NCBI GenBank assembly: GCA_037389465.1 | Contig: JAZARR010000184.1 | Location: forward strand, 1,571,049 to 1,635,048 | Direction: 5' to 3' | DNA: 64,000 nt | DNA from: Baylisascaris procyonis | Taxonomy: Eukaryota > Nematoda > Chromadorea > Rhabditida > Ascarididae | Shown here: one piece after another, positions 1-14,364 of the stretch | Position numbering within the stretch: the stretch's first letter is position 1 | Layout: every line of letters begins with the position of its first letter | Translations under genes and position numbers: made by a program | Notes under the pieces: model-generated | Told to the model about the DNA's origin: nothing | The model's database searches: none | The model's input: the letters and a program-made list of their open reading frames with translations, nothing else

Positions 1-420
1 CTATTCTCTGTCCAAATCTAACTACAATGAGTACCCTAAAGAATCAGAACTGAACCTAGAAATTAGAAGTTGAAGGCAATACACCTGAGAGACAATATTC
101 ACGTAAGAAATGCACACAAAAAATGCACTCTACATAGATGTATATAAAGAGAGTCGAAGAACTAGTCATGTGCTAGAGATTCCTCAATCACATTTGTGCA
201 ACATAAACCACTCTCCAATAAGCATAAAAAAGTTAGCCAAACATCAGTCGTCATGATTGGTTAGTACCCATCGCTTGCCTCTGATAGTGAAAGCAAACGT
301 CAAAATGCATACTAGGAATTTGCATCAATTAGTACCACACTCTCCGATATGACGATCACCTTCAAAGATATAGGAATTCACAAATTTTATGGAGAGATTT
401 TCAAAAGCAAAATTTTTCCA

Positions 421-535
421 ACCTTCGAACCTTCAAACTTTTTCAAAGTTCAATTTTTCAAATTTTCAAAAACCTTCAAACCTTCAAATTTTCAATTTTC
501 AAAATTTTTTAACCCGAAACTTCAAAATTTCAACA
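421..535. repeat. Degenerate CTTCAAA/TTTTCAA low-complexity tract
   Basis: About 115 bases made almost entirely of variants of CCTTCAAA and TTTTCAAA. It produces an apparent Phe/Ser/Lys-rich ORF (349-594) that is a by-product of the repeat rather than a gene. Confidence 0.7.
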
Positions 536-1983
536 CAAATGTCGAAAAGGAAAGTATAATGTCAACCATGATGGACAAACTAAATTCGTTTTAAATATCC
601 GCAATAAAGTTTTAACTTACAAAGTAATATATCACAAATCATTACATAACCATTTCAGCAATAGCATAGCGGATGATTTCAGAAATGTCCCCCCTCCCCT
701 TCAATAAAAGCGGATAAACGAACATTCCACATTCAGTGCTAAACAAAAATCATACTAATTTTTAATGTGTTTTATTATGCTGAAAAATGCCTCACTAATC
801 AAATTTCTTTGCATGAAAAGATTTTAAGTGTGCCGTTCTTCACTTTACTCAGCTTCCGATCAAACACAGTGAATGCATTGGTGTTGCTCGAGGTTGAATC
901 AATGAACACAAATTTCAATGCAAATTCATTTGTGTATTTAGTTGGCATTCAAAACGCACGTTATTTGCGTTAATACCTAAAAGAAAGCAGCATATCCGCT
1001 TCTCACCCGACCAACCAGTTCCACAAGTTGCCAAAAATTAATACATATGCAAGATAATGATTGCATAAATCCTTTAAAAAGAAAACAAATTTTGTAGCCT
1101 GATCGATGCAAAATGCACCAAAATTTATTTATTTCCATCGTTAGCTGTCTATAACTCTTTTCACAGTTAACGATGGATTAACCTGCGAATTATGGTATAA
1201 GAAGTCCACTTATGATATAAGAGTACTGTCATAACTCTTTGATAGCTCTAGAGTTGAAATTACCAGAAGATGCGACAGATGGGTGGAAACACATAAATAT
1301 GTACAGAAACCAACACCGCCGCAGTGGTTATTTGCAGAGCAGATTTCAGTTTGGTTCTTTCAGTGCCCATCGTTTACGAAAGAAATGAACATAAAATATG
1401 TCCTCATTAGTGCTATCAAAACAATTATATCAGCCCTAATGAATCATTTCCGTATTTAATAGATTTTTTATGAAGCTTTATGTTGTTTGAATGAAAACAA
1501 TGAAATGAATCAGCAATGGGATGAATAATTCGATGCCAATCGAAAGATTTCTGCTGGTGAACTTGCACTACGCTCTATTGGAAGCGTTAGACTTTCATGT
1601 ATACATAACAGAAATAAAATAAACAAAGAATCATCGGCGATGATGTCAATCGTTCCACTAAGAAAAGTCAACATTAGATTACTTCAGTGATGTGCAACAG
1701 ACCAATCGTTTCCCTGATAATCCCGCATCTCGACTGATGCCATCACTAATCACTTATCCCCTTAACATTGATCATTTTTAAAAATTGATTTCACAGTTTG
1801 AGATGAAATTGAAAATATTTTTAAAAACAGTCGATTACGATCATATCAATTCACTTATTATCATCATAGCTCAAAATTCGACAATCACAAACACCTGAGA
1901 ACCTATCTTAAACCGTCGATTGCCGCTTATCACTTCTATTCGCGTTTACATATTTGCATTTTAAAAAATTGTTGTGATAAGAT

Positions 1984-2050
1984 CATGTCTGAGCGTATGT
2001 CGGTCTATGTCTGTTTATCTGCCAGTTTCGACTTGGGAAACCACAAAAGC
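1984..2050 (+). repeat. Dispersed CTGT-rich repeat, diverged copy near 2.0 kb
   Basis: Shares the order GTCTG-GCGTATGT, CTGT run, AGTTTC-ACT-G-GAA-CCAC with the copy at 59178. Similarity was judged by eye. Confidence 0.45.
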
Positions 2051-5000
2051 AACAGTTAACGAAATCTGGGAAAGGGCGTATGACTACATAAGTTGGCGGT
2101 AATTTAAAGTACCTAAATCTGCACGCATTTTTGTATGCTCTCAGGAAATCAATTTTGTCGAATAGCCGTACAATCGAAGGGAACAATTATAATAACAATG
2201 CTTCAGCGTGCATGTTTCATTATGATAACGGTTGGCTTGTCGAAAGAGACTGCAACAGCACACAGCATCTCAGGCTCTCCAGCGATGTTACGCAGCTGCG
2301 ACAAAAAGATGACCTCACCCCTTTTCACATTGCTTTTTACAGGTGTTACACCTTTATTAACCACCTCTATGATCTGTTCAATCGAAACAATCGAAGTTAA
2401 ACCCAATGTTCTTTCGAGTTATCCCCCATCTCAGGTCCCATTTCTTACCGATATTTTAAAAATTTGCCAAAGCTATATCCCATCTTCTTTAGCCAATTTC
2501 CCATCTATTAAATTCTACCCAACTGACGCAACTAATTGCTACGTGCAATGGAAACCAGGAGGACAAACATGAAACACATAGTACACCACTGATTTCCATC
2601 GCTAGTAGGTGAGGAGAAGTGAAGGGGAAGGATGTGGCGGAGATGGTGTATCACCGCTTAACTCTCCAGGATTATTTAAAAAAGTTCAAATTGTTCACTA
2701 TAGCCTCTTTCAATGAAAAAATTCCACGTGTGACATCAATGCTTCCGGTAATCCCATCTGAGTGCACCTGTTCTAAAACGCACAAAACTCGGCGGCTATT
2801 TATTCGCCTGTCTGTCTAGATACGGAACTATCGCCTAATCCCTCCCCACCTTTCAAAAAAAGCTCGCATAGATCTCTGTCTGTATCTATGCCACATCCTT
2901 TGTTTGCAGCAAATAAACGAAAAGCCAATAAACGTCAGTATAGATAAAATGTAGAAGAAAGAAAGAGAGAGAAAGGGAAATATCAGATGCGAAAAAGAAA
3001 AAAAAAAAAAAAAGAGAAAGCTGTAATAATAAGAGAAGTTAATGAAGAAAGACAATAAAGTAAATGAGAAGTGTTCGACGGGAATGCCATATGAATAGAC
3101 GGATGCACTAGCAGAGAAATAGACAGAAGAACCAATTCAAGATACTCGAATGGAGTGGTGCTTGCTTCTCAATAAAACGCCATTCACTCTGATGAATCAC
3201 GAGAATTGTACTCATCTATCCACCAAAAATCATATATAAGAAATGTGATATACCAGCAACCATATGTCATAACGATTTGCCGTCTCATATGTGATGAGAT
3301 AAAAATGGAGTAGCAAATAGTACAGTTCAACGAGAGACGACTTAAGAATTAGGAAGAATACAAAATTTGTTAATCGTCTTCATTTCTCGAAAACTCTCAC
3401 TATTTTCCGCTCATTTTAACTCTCTTCTCGCACACATCCGTAAGCCTGTTTTGCCTTGGCATCTTAGCAAAATAGCACTCATAACGACGTTAATAAAAAC
3501 ACGACTCATGTGACTGAACCCTTCTGGGTATATCCAGTATAGATAATATGCACCACAAGCATATGGAGAAAGGCGGGCGAGGGGAGGAAGGCTTTCTCTT
3601 CTCATCAGTAAGTTTTGTGGAAATTTTTGCTTCGAATGACTCAAATATAAAAAATTTTTGCAATTGTGCGAAATGTTAGAAAATCACAAAATTTGATAAG
3701 ATAAAAAATCCATTATAACGTAATATCAACTTGCGTTGCTATTCAACTTAGAAATCTACGTCTTTAAGTTTGAAACAAATTGTAATAATAAAAATTGAAC
3801 TCGAGTCGAAATTAACATATCCGCCCAACACATTTAAGCGACCTTTACATTTCATTTATAAGAAAATTAATCTTTGAACTTCCCTCTCAAAAAATACTCT
3901 CTACAGATGTCATTGATATATTCATATGTATTAGCATATTAAGATTGCTACTACGAAGAAAAAAAACTTACGGACAATATGACATAATCAAAGGCTAAAA
4001 AACAACAAAAAGAAGTTTCATCCAAAATTTAAAATTAGGTGGAAAAAATTTTGGAAAATCCATTCGGACGTTTCGGATTGAAATCCCTTCTCTCTCGCAA
4101 CCACTCCTCTCCTAAGACAATTCTCTTTCGTATGCATAAAAAAATGGTTTGAAGATAAAGGATGTATGAAAGTGACATGAGAGAATGCAGAAAAACTGCA
4201 TTAAAATTGGGCAGTATGAACCATCATCACATATGACATGTTGTTAAGGATCAATGATGAAAATGCGCACAACTCGATTGCAATGCTAACCCCTCATTGT
4301 GCATTGCATTCATCACCTCGAAATCCATCTTTCAATTCTATTCAATGCAATTTTCACTTCCATTCTTAGGCAATTGGATCATTAAACGCATTCCGTAAAT
4401 TGTAACGACCTTGCATCTGTGCATACGTCTATGTGCTCAACTTGTGCAGCATAAAAACTACGCAAAGGAATTTGGTAAGCACAATGAAAGACTACAGTCA
4501 AATAATGCAATGAAAAGCACTCGGATGCAGTTGAAAGTGATTTTCATAATTCAGAGATAACGAAACCAACCCAACTGATCACCTCATCACATCCTTAAGA
4601 GTTACCGGTGAATGGAATAGGATTTGCAAATCAATCAATCCTATAAACAAAAACGGATTTTTTAGTTGAAAATTTACGGGAAGTAAGCCATCACATTAGG
4701 TATTATTGCTTTTATTTTTTAAAGATATGTGCAACCAGTTGGTTTAATGAGTAACGTTAGCAAAAAATTCATTGGTACGAGTTTCCAATTTTCAACTAAA
4801 TGCTCATAAATAAAATAATATCTGAAGACTATTTAAATGTCATTAATATTTTATTTCACTAGTTTTTTGGTATTTATTATAAAATTTAAACGCACTTTAC
4901 TTGTTAAAATATTCGTGCTTTAAATAAAACAAAACTAAAAAATTTGACGCAATTCCAAAAAATAAACTCTCTACTCTCCGATTTTCACACCCTCTTCATC

Positions 5001-8000
5001 ACCAAAATATCACATATGCTTCGCAGAAAAAATCTGAATTAAGTCTCCAGAAATGATGCAGCAATTACACAGGGAAGTGAACATTACACAAGGGTTCATG
5101 TAAAAAAAAAAAGAAATTAAACGCCCTACCTGTGTCTATCTGCAAGGTAGACACAGAGCATCACATCAAAGATAAGAAAAACGAAAATAAGCAAAGACTG
5201 ATATGTGAACAATGCACAATCATCCATTTGTACCATCTCTACGATATGCAAAAAGAACTTGAACCTAATTATTGACTAATTAATCATATTGTCACTGAAT
5301 ATTCTCGGCTGCAATAACACAAGTATCATGGATTATACATCCATAACACGCTTCCCTTCCTTCTTTGATAAATACGGTTAAAATATGTACCCTCTTTGCC
5401 ATGTAGCCTCGCTCTGCAAAAAAACATAATTAAGCATCGAAGCAAACTTCAACGCCTTCCTGATTTGTGCTTTCCTTCTTGTACTGGAAAATTTTTGCTA
5501 TTCGGAAGCAGGATAATATGGCTTTTTAGCTATTGAATGGAGAAATGGAACGATACTATCGCGAACAAATATGAATGCAGTTTTCACCGGAAAGCAAGAC
5601 ATATGCAGAAGCCCAAAACACATGCCGGAAGTGGCCTAGAACGACTACCGACGCAGATGGTTCAGTGCACAGCAATACTTTTTTTACTTATACCACTTAA
5701 AAGCACACAGTGATGATTTTTAAGCTACTCACCTCAACTACACTTCTCAACGCTGCCTTACACATGCCTCCCCAACAACAAATCGTGAAGTGTTCTCTGT
5801 CATTTCGCTTTTATGGATGAGCATCCGGAAGTATTTTTGCATTCGTGTATTACAAAAAAATGTATATTTTTAAGAAAGTTTTATTCATTGCCTAGTCGGG
5901 GGGTCAATACATAAATACACACAAACAACTGCACATCATCAATCACGAGGACAAAGCAAACCGCTTCGATAATAGACCATTGTGGCTTTGTGTAGAGGTG
6001 GCTATAAATTAAAAAGACCCTCACGTGCACTGCGCACCGCTCACTCGTTACTGCACAGTATAAACGTCTAGCTGTTTTTCTTTTACAGCACCACCCACTC
6101 ACTGTTGTCTGATATTTGAGAAACGAAAAAATTTAGAGAAAAATACCCCGCTAAAGATATACATATAACGACCAAAACTTTTCATTTCGGTAGATCCGTT
6201 CAAATCACTGTAAAAGAAATTCAAATAATACTGTTCGTAATTTTAAGGACTATTTAGCACTTACTTAATCACACTTGATACTACAATTGTAATAGCACCG
6301 ACGACATTCACATTTATAACTTTTGCTTGAATATGAATACATGCATAAGATTACCTATTTCAGGGACGTTGCAAAAAAAAGTTCTGCACAAAAAATGTTT
6401 AGTGCTCCCTTAAGAGAAGTGAGGGAGCCTCCTAAGGAAAGAAATGGGTGAGGGAAGAGGTGAAATGTCAAAAATGCTACGAAGTTTTCTTCCGATAAGA
6501 GAAAAAACTACCTCAGAAAGTGTAAGAACACCAGCGCTTCCACGATAACCACCGGTTATGATAAAGAAATCAATGGAAGTAAAAATTATTTATCGAAATC
6601 CTAAGAAGAGCGCAGAGACAGGTGTAACCAATAATCCCATCCCCTGCACCTGACGACCCCTCGTTCCTCTCCAAAACCCTGATCTGGCTACGCTTTCGGT
6701 CTTTGTAGATTTGCTTTCGGATTTAGAGCATTTCGATTCATTTAGCCAATGTCGCAATACTTCAATTTTTGTCATTGTCAAATTTTATCGTTAACGGCTA
6801 AAACGACAACTTGCCACTACGAGTGATGCTTATTTTGCAACATATTTCTCTTTATTACGTAAACATAATTTAATATCACTACTATATGTTCGGGTCTCAT
6901 AAGCGGGAATAGTCGACATCATAGAATCCCTAGACAAGTAGCAAGCGAGAGTAATCAAACTCTGACAATATATAGAGAGCAGCCGAGAGATTAAACAAAC
7001 CCCAATAGGCAAACGTTCAATGCCGTCGCAATAATTGCGTCAAATGATTGCCACAACAAAATAGCACACTATTCAAGCAGCTCTAACAAAAGGTTAAGCG
7101 CGTGACTTATAGCAATGCGGAATTGGATTCAAAAAAATCGGATAAAAAGGACTTGCAATTAATGTTTTACTACAAAAAAAGGAAGTCTTCCGATCAGTGC
7201 AAAATTATTTTTTGCAAAGTTTTTTTCACTTAAAAATATAAAATATAATTAATTATCGATATTTTTGGAAGATTAGTTCTTATTTTAATTTTAAAAAATT
7301 TCAGAGATAATTATGAGCAAAAATATCAAAAAAAGTTCCCAAAAAAAAAAATTCTATAAAAGTTGTTAGGAATTTTTCAAATGAACTCAAATTCCATTTG
7401 CAAAGTCAAAATAGAAGTTGACAGAGTCAATAAATGGAATAAAGCAATTTGCGAAAAGCTCAACGCCTATAAAACCGAATAAAACTTTTAACACAATTCC
7501 TTGTTGTTATAAAAATTGCATCAAATGAATTCCGTTGAGGAAAAAAAGAAAAAATCATTCAACGCTGAAATATAGAACAATCTGTTAGTTCTCGAAAAAA
7601 CTTTCTTCCAAAACTTCCAACTTCAAATGATCACATTTGCAGCATTAATTAGGGATAACGTTGTCAATCATTTTGGAAAGAGCAGAAATATTTAACTTCA
7701 CTGTTAGTTTGATTCATGAATTCATATATGCAGTTCACGTACTATGATGCATAATAATCCATAACATCTTTCACTATAAGAGTAGCCGCGATCACCAATA
7801 TATTTACGGTTCCACAATGAAAGGAGGGAATGGGAAAAGAAAGTGCTTCCTTACCAGCAAATAAGCAATACTTTAGTGAGCGTTTCATCATCCAGTAAGC
7901 TTTGAAACAGCATTAAAATTAAGAAAAATCTCCACTTTCCTGGCCATAATTGGAAGTGGGAGATGAAGTGAACCCTTCAACCCTTCCCACCTTCAAGTAA

Positions 8001-10114
8001 ACAAGAATGTAACTCACGATCAACCCATCAAGCAGAATCGATGTGCACAACCTCTGAAGACGTCTTCGGCGAATTTAAACGTTTCCTCGTCATACTAATC
8101 CACGGGAAGGTAGCATAAAATTTGTCATTGCTCAACTACAATCATCAGATGAATGAATATTTGAAGCTTTGGTGGGATTCGATTCGTTCGCTTCTCTACG
8201 AAGGAACTGTATGACGAATTCAGCGGGCATCGACATAGCGACAGCAAGTGTTGGGAGGCGTGTTCGGCACTAACGGTTAAGCGGCTCACAATAGCGAGTG
8301 ATCGCATATGCCGAAATGTGTCCGACCTTATCCGCTCATGAATCGACCGACCGACCCAATTCCCTCACCATTAAAGATATTTTCCGCACTACTTCTTGCA
8401 TTTTTTAAACGTTTTTGCACATTACCCCTCATTTTCATTCATACACAATTGAAAATTGCTTCGCATTTATGAAATAAAAAAATCGCTTTATAAATTAAAA
8501 TCTATAAACTTCGAGAATTTATCAATGTGGACTTTTCTCAAAACAAATAAGCAAAATGTCGAGTATTTTTGACTATTTTTAATTCGACTCTTCAATTTTG
8601 AAAAGAATGATTTTATATTAAAGCGTACTCGAATGCTGTGCAAATGAAGTAGAAAAAACATTTAAAAGAAACAAAATAAAGCAAAAATTTTCAACAAGGG
8701 AAACTGTGGAGCAAAGATCCTCAAAAATATGCATAAGCAAACAGTACTTCCACTGAAGATCAAAAGTTAATAGAATATGACGTCAAATGAATGGAAAGGA
8801 CAATAATGGTTTCATAAAGAGTAATTTAATGACGTCACCTTAAATGTCAATATTTCCGCAAATTTTTCACGAGGTACTTTCAACTACTAATGAATAGCAT
8901 TGTTGGATGTTGAAAAGCTTAATGGTTTGAAAGAAATCATAGAATCATTTCTGCAAGTATTATCGATATGTGACAGTGAATTAAACAGATAATCCAACTT
9001 AATAAAAAAGCTTGCAAACTTCTCTTTAAGACTGACCTCATTATTAATCAGATAACGCACTCTAAAGAAAGTGAAGAGAGTTTATGATAGGAGTTGTGTA
9101 ATCCAGCAAGACAGTATCCTCAAGTACTCATTCAGGCATATGGACATCTTGCGAAAGAAATCAGATGAAGAATGAGAGAAGAACAACAAAATTTCACCCA
9201 CCGACACGAGTAATCATAGGAGGAAATTTGTGAGTTTGCAGAAGGAAATGGAAGGACGTCAAAAGAGAGAAAGAAATTAGAGGATTCGGAAAGAAAAAAA
9301 GCAAAAGGAAAGGATGAAGAGCTATGAATATTCAAGTTTCAAATGATGTGGCTCGAATTCCTCAGAATGTCTTATTGACAGACGAGAAAAAGTTCGCAAC
9401 TAAAGCTAGGATTGAGCAAGAATCGTAATGCCGAGGTTGGCAAAGGATTCTCTGGCTTCCTCTCCCTCTGAGCTAATCCTCCCCCCCCCTTCTATCCTCC
9501 ACCTCTTCTGGACACTAATGCAAATGAATTAGACCATATTCTCATAACTGATTCATTTAAACCTTTATTAAACGATACCTTTCTCGAACGATAAAAACTC
9601 ATATTTCGATTCAATTTATCTTTTCTTAGCGATAACCTTTCACAGCGACACAAAATGCACTCAGATTAGTCCGCGAATGAGGCTGGATTATGCCTAAAGC
9701 GCAATCCAATATTCGATATGAGTTTAAACAAATACGAATACTTTCAATGAGATTATAAGTAGATGGTTAAAGAAATAAAAAACCTAACTTTTCCTAGATA
9801 GCATAGAATCGCAGCGAACGTTTTCTAGAGGTAGGACGCATCTGCATGATATGCCAACTCCAGCCAAAACAATTCGGTGGTTGAATTAGGTGCACCTCAT
9901 AAAAACTTCTAACGTCTAGAAAACATCACCTGAATGTGAAAGCTCCGCAAAAACGAAAAAACCCACTTTCTTTAATCATTTCCGTTATTGTCAAATATAT
10001 AGTACCACTCAAAGAGTATTTATTTATGGATTTAAATACCCACATCGAAGGAAGCATGATCATACTCGACATCCGCACAACAAGGTCCCATTCCCTGATG
10101 CATAACCACCACAT

Positions 10115-10190
10115 TATATATTATAACCTAAAAACCCAAAATGAAAAATTATGTATTATAACCTAAAAACAAAAAAAATGAAAAATCCTA
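10115..10190. repeat. Two-copy tandem duplication
   Basis: The block TATTATAACCTAAAAAC followed by A-rich sequence and ATGAAAAAT occurs twice about 36 bases apart, differing by a few A residues. Simple local duplication in non-coding DNA. Confidence 0.6.
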
Positions 10191-13100
10191 AACAACCTAT
10201 AAATGCGGGAGAAACGGTGTAAATGGATGACTGACACTTCAGTTTTTGTGTTTCTGGCGACGATTCAACGTTTGGAATTTTGTTTGTTAGCTGTTTGTTT
10301 GAATATTCGCTGAATTCTATACTCGCTTTTGCAGTCATATTACATCGCTAGCACGCAATCGACAGCAAACGAACTCATCCCAACACCGTCGTTCCCCTCA
10401 TCAATGCAGACAGAAAGAGAAATACGATGTTGGCATCTCTCCTTACATATTTGTTTAATTACAAATATATTCACTATTTACCGACTATAACTAATTATAG
10501 CTACTTCCGACGATGGGACAATATCGGAAAAGCTAAACATTGAGTCCGATCGAGTCAAAGTCAAATTGTAAAATTGGATCAAGTCCGAATTGAGTCTGCG
10601 GTATTCCAATGATTCCAGGCTCAAAAATTTTTAGCCTGATACTGTAATTTGACTGGTATGAAGTGATATAAATTTTGCAAAAATCGGTACGTGCATTCTT
10701 TAACAGCCATATATCAGGAAGCATATAAGAACAGCATTCAGGAGGGGAATATTTCAAATAAAGTCAGCAATAAGTGACGAAAGTGTGCTGATAAGTTTCG
10801 ATATATTTGTGCTGCAAAACGTAGAGAACACAATTAGCGATTTCGATGACTTATCAGCATCAACTGAATACTGCAACCTTTGTGAAGTTTTAAGTCGATA
10901 ATGACATCAAGGTGATGACACTATCAACGAGTTTCCATGGTGATATCAAAATCAGAGTCCTTAGCCCGACAAAAAATTCATGTCGAAAGTTGATATGAAG
11001 TAAATGGCATTTTTCTATGAGAAATAATTAACTGTTATAATTGCGATCATTTGACGAATGCATCAAAATCTCTTTGCAGAATAAAGAAGTTGTAGAAATG
11101 ATCACGCAATCGATCATATATATTTGGGATCGAAGAGCTTAGAATGTTATATTGAATTGAACCGAACTGAATAAAACTAAATTATTTACATGTTGATATA
11201 TACACACGCCGGTATACGTTGAAATAAAACATTATGGATGTTTTGCAATGGCACACATCTTGCAATTGCAAATACTATTCAATTTAGCGGTTTTTTTAGT
11301 AACGTATTTTTGTAACATTAAGCGCTTATTTGACGACCGATGAAATAGTTCTAGCCTCTGATAACGACTTCACAGAAAAAAAAAATCAACACTTAGCAAA
11401 ACATATAATAACTATTCGTTATTAAAAAATCCCTCTCAAAACATGAATTTCAAAAATTGGAGAGAAATTGCACGAAAACGACTGCAGAGATAAAAGTTAG
11501 AAAATTGGGGCTAAAAGTGAGAAAAAAAGTGAACATTTTTTTCAGCTTTTTCGAAAGAAAAAATTTGAGTGGATGAATGGCATCTCATCAATTACTCATC
11601 TAATTTATTGTCGGTGATAAGAACTATCACACAATTCTCACCTTCTTCAGTAAATCAGAAAAAAAGCATTGCATGAAAAAAAAAACGAAACATAATTTTT
11701 CAGCACTTCTTCGCATCATTCAATTTCTTTTTTTTTCAGACATAAAAATAAAAAAATGAATTATGTAAAGAGTTTCTTTAATGCAAATTTTCATCCATAT
11801 TTGCAGTAAGACATGCAATGGGGGAAGGGATAAATGAAACGACACGTGAAGATCATCCTAATTGATTCTGACGCAAAAAGAAAAAGACAAATATACCTAG
11901 AAGTATCCAAAAGAATTAGCCAAAAATTTGAAATTTCTAGAGGCTTTCAGCCTTTAAGCTATCAATATCGAGTAAGCTGACTGCACTTGAACTACGCCAT
12001 CTATGCGGTTAAGACCGATTGATATAAATAAAACCGAATTTAGACGGCTTTGAGATTAAATATAATTATATGCCCTTTTCCCCTCCTGTCTTCCACCCTT
12101 TCCTCTGTCCCTACTGAAAGGATCGTGCTCTAACAAACTCTGAGTGGTACTTTTTCGAACGCTCTCCTCCAATAACTTTTAAGCAAAAGAAAGGGAAAGT
12201 AGTCGCTTCCCATCTAGTTGGATCAGTGCATTTCTGCTGATTCTCGAGACATTAAGCATGAATAAAATTTAAATTAGGATCCTCTGAAAATTGGTTTTGC
12301 AACTCATATCCTCTTTAATCTCCCGTATGTAAGGTAGAGCAGTCGGCTACAGATCAAGACGAAATAATGCGTCACGCAAGGTAAGTCAAAGAAAGTAAAG
12401 AGCATACGAAGAGAATAAACGACTGCTCAGCATGTGTTGTAAGGCTAGCCTGAGGCAGAATCGGGAGGGTATAAGGGGAGAGGGGGGTTGAAGTGGTTTC
12501 TAGATTGGTCTTAAAGCCGAGTGCGCCCACATGTGGCCATTGAAATGCGTGAGTAATCGGTGGTAGCTAGGAGTTCGACCGTACCCACGACTAGAGCTAC
12601 ATTACTGCCTCCTCTTGTTTGTCACCTTACTTTACAAGTGAGATAATCTGTTCGCCCTTATACCAGTGTCATTTTGCAGTTTACTCGACTACATTTCGAT
12701 AGAAGTTGCAGATTCTCAAGGAGACCTGGGTGACTAGACGAGGCAAGGAAAGCTGACCCTTACATGCACAAGCATTTCAAATTCTTGCAAATTTCCCACC
12801 CCTTTTGAAAAATAATCAAAAGACCGCGTTCTGCTCTCCTCTTTTTAGTATCGTTACGCTTAAGGTGTCCTAATCATCGAGATGAATAATACCGATGAAA
12901 TCAGAGTATACTGAGTCATATTTCAACAATACACATTTTCAAGTACGATGTGGACTGTGATTCGAATTTTCCATTTCACATAAAACATAATTTTCAACAT
13001 TTCCATACTTCAAATAGCCAATATTCAAATTTTATTGTAATCTTCGCACGTCCCCCATTTTTGCATATTGACCGTGCTCATTTTTTGAGTATCTCAAACA

Positions 13101-14320
13101 CAGCGCTGCCTCATCCTTAAATTACAGTACTCACTGTCATGAGTTTTGACCTCCTAAAAAGCATTTTTTGTATTTCTCAATAAATGACACTAGGAAAGTT
13201 AGGCAAGCATCTAAGAACTTCGGAGAGTAGGTCATAGAGAACCATGATCATAGAACACAGAATAAATTTCAGCCTACCTATATGATGCACATTTTCATAA
13301 AGATATCTTAATTTACAGCAAATTTTATATAAAATTCTTATGATTCAAAAACGTGTACGAAGATCTGATCAAATCCTACCTAGTTTATGACCGGGAGCGA
13401 AAATAGATGTGATCTACAGATCCCTCAGGGCGCAGTAAGAAAAATTCAAGAAAAAATCATCTGCCTAGAATCCACTAAAAATTTGCCAATTTTAGGGCTG
13501 TGCGATGTCTATATTAATAAACCGTACGAAATTATGCAACATTTTGCATAAAAACCAATGAAACATATAAATACAATACTGATGGAAACATCTCCGTACA
13601 CTTGTTGCTCTATCCGGAACGCTACTAGAAGATATAATAACGAACCAATCAAACACCGACAATGGCTCAGCACTTCAATCTCTGTACAGTATGCAATCTG
13701 TCGTTCCATTTCCCCAATCAACTATTGCAGCGTTCTCAATGAATTGCAACATCACAACACTGGCCGTACCTTCTCGTCACTCCTTTTGAAAGAAACTTAT
13801 TGAACCTAATTTCATACGAAAATAAACTGTTGGAAAACCGTAAGCGATTAATGTTATAATCACTATCTCACATTTATTCGCATTATTTTCATGTGAAAAT
13901 TTTCCTCGGTTTAAATAACTTTTTTTAGATTTTATTGCCTGAGGAAAATTGAAAACAATACTATTTTTCAATACGTGAAAAAATTTGCGCTATTTTCCCT
14001 CAAATATTTCATTTTTCCTAACAACCATCCCAATGGATCAAAAAGTTATCTGCAAAACATTAGTAATATTAGACCGAAAGCATGGAGAGGAGCATTGAAT
14101 ATCGATGACCTAGAGCTATCATCATACAACTATTATATGCATTAACATCAATGAAATCGCGAATTGGAACGTCAAATCACCGCATACGATTTGAATAGCG
14201 AAAAGTTGAGATGCGAACTGAATGCCGTCCAAACGATTAGCAATGTTGCGCGCATAAATTGCGCAATAATTGAACTCTTCTCACTTATCAAAGCGTTACT
14301 CTCAATCATATATTAGCAAT

Positions 14321-14364
14321 CCTCTCTCCCTCTATCCCTCCCCACCCCCCTCCTCCCCCCTCCC
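14321..14364. repeat. Polypyrimidine (C/T) tract
   Basis: A run of almost pure CT/CCC sequence (CCTCTCTCCC... to CCCCCCTCCC). Similar shorter tracts occur near 9476-9505, 21970-21992, 38788-38850 and 60335-60362. No gene association seen. Confidence 0.7.

Noticed and set aside
2135..2572. 145-aa plus-strand ORF with overlapping open frames on both strands
   Set aside because: The stretch is simply low in stops: three frames are open. None has a recognisable motif or convincing splice context.
5130..5156. Hairpin with 9-bp stem (CTGTGTCTA / TAGACACAG)
   Set aside because: Expected about once by chance when loop length is free; no terminator or RNA gene context in a eukaryotic window.
12320..12600. 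tRNA-like fragments (GTAGAGCAGTCGG and GAGTTCGACC)
   Set aside because: The two pieces are about 240 bases apart and no cloverleaf can be folded between them.
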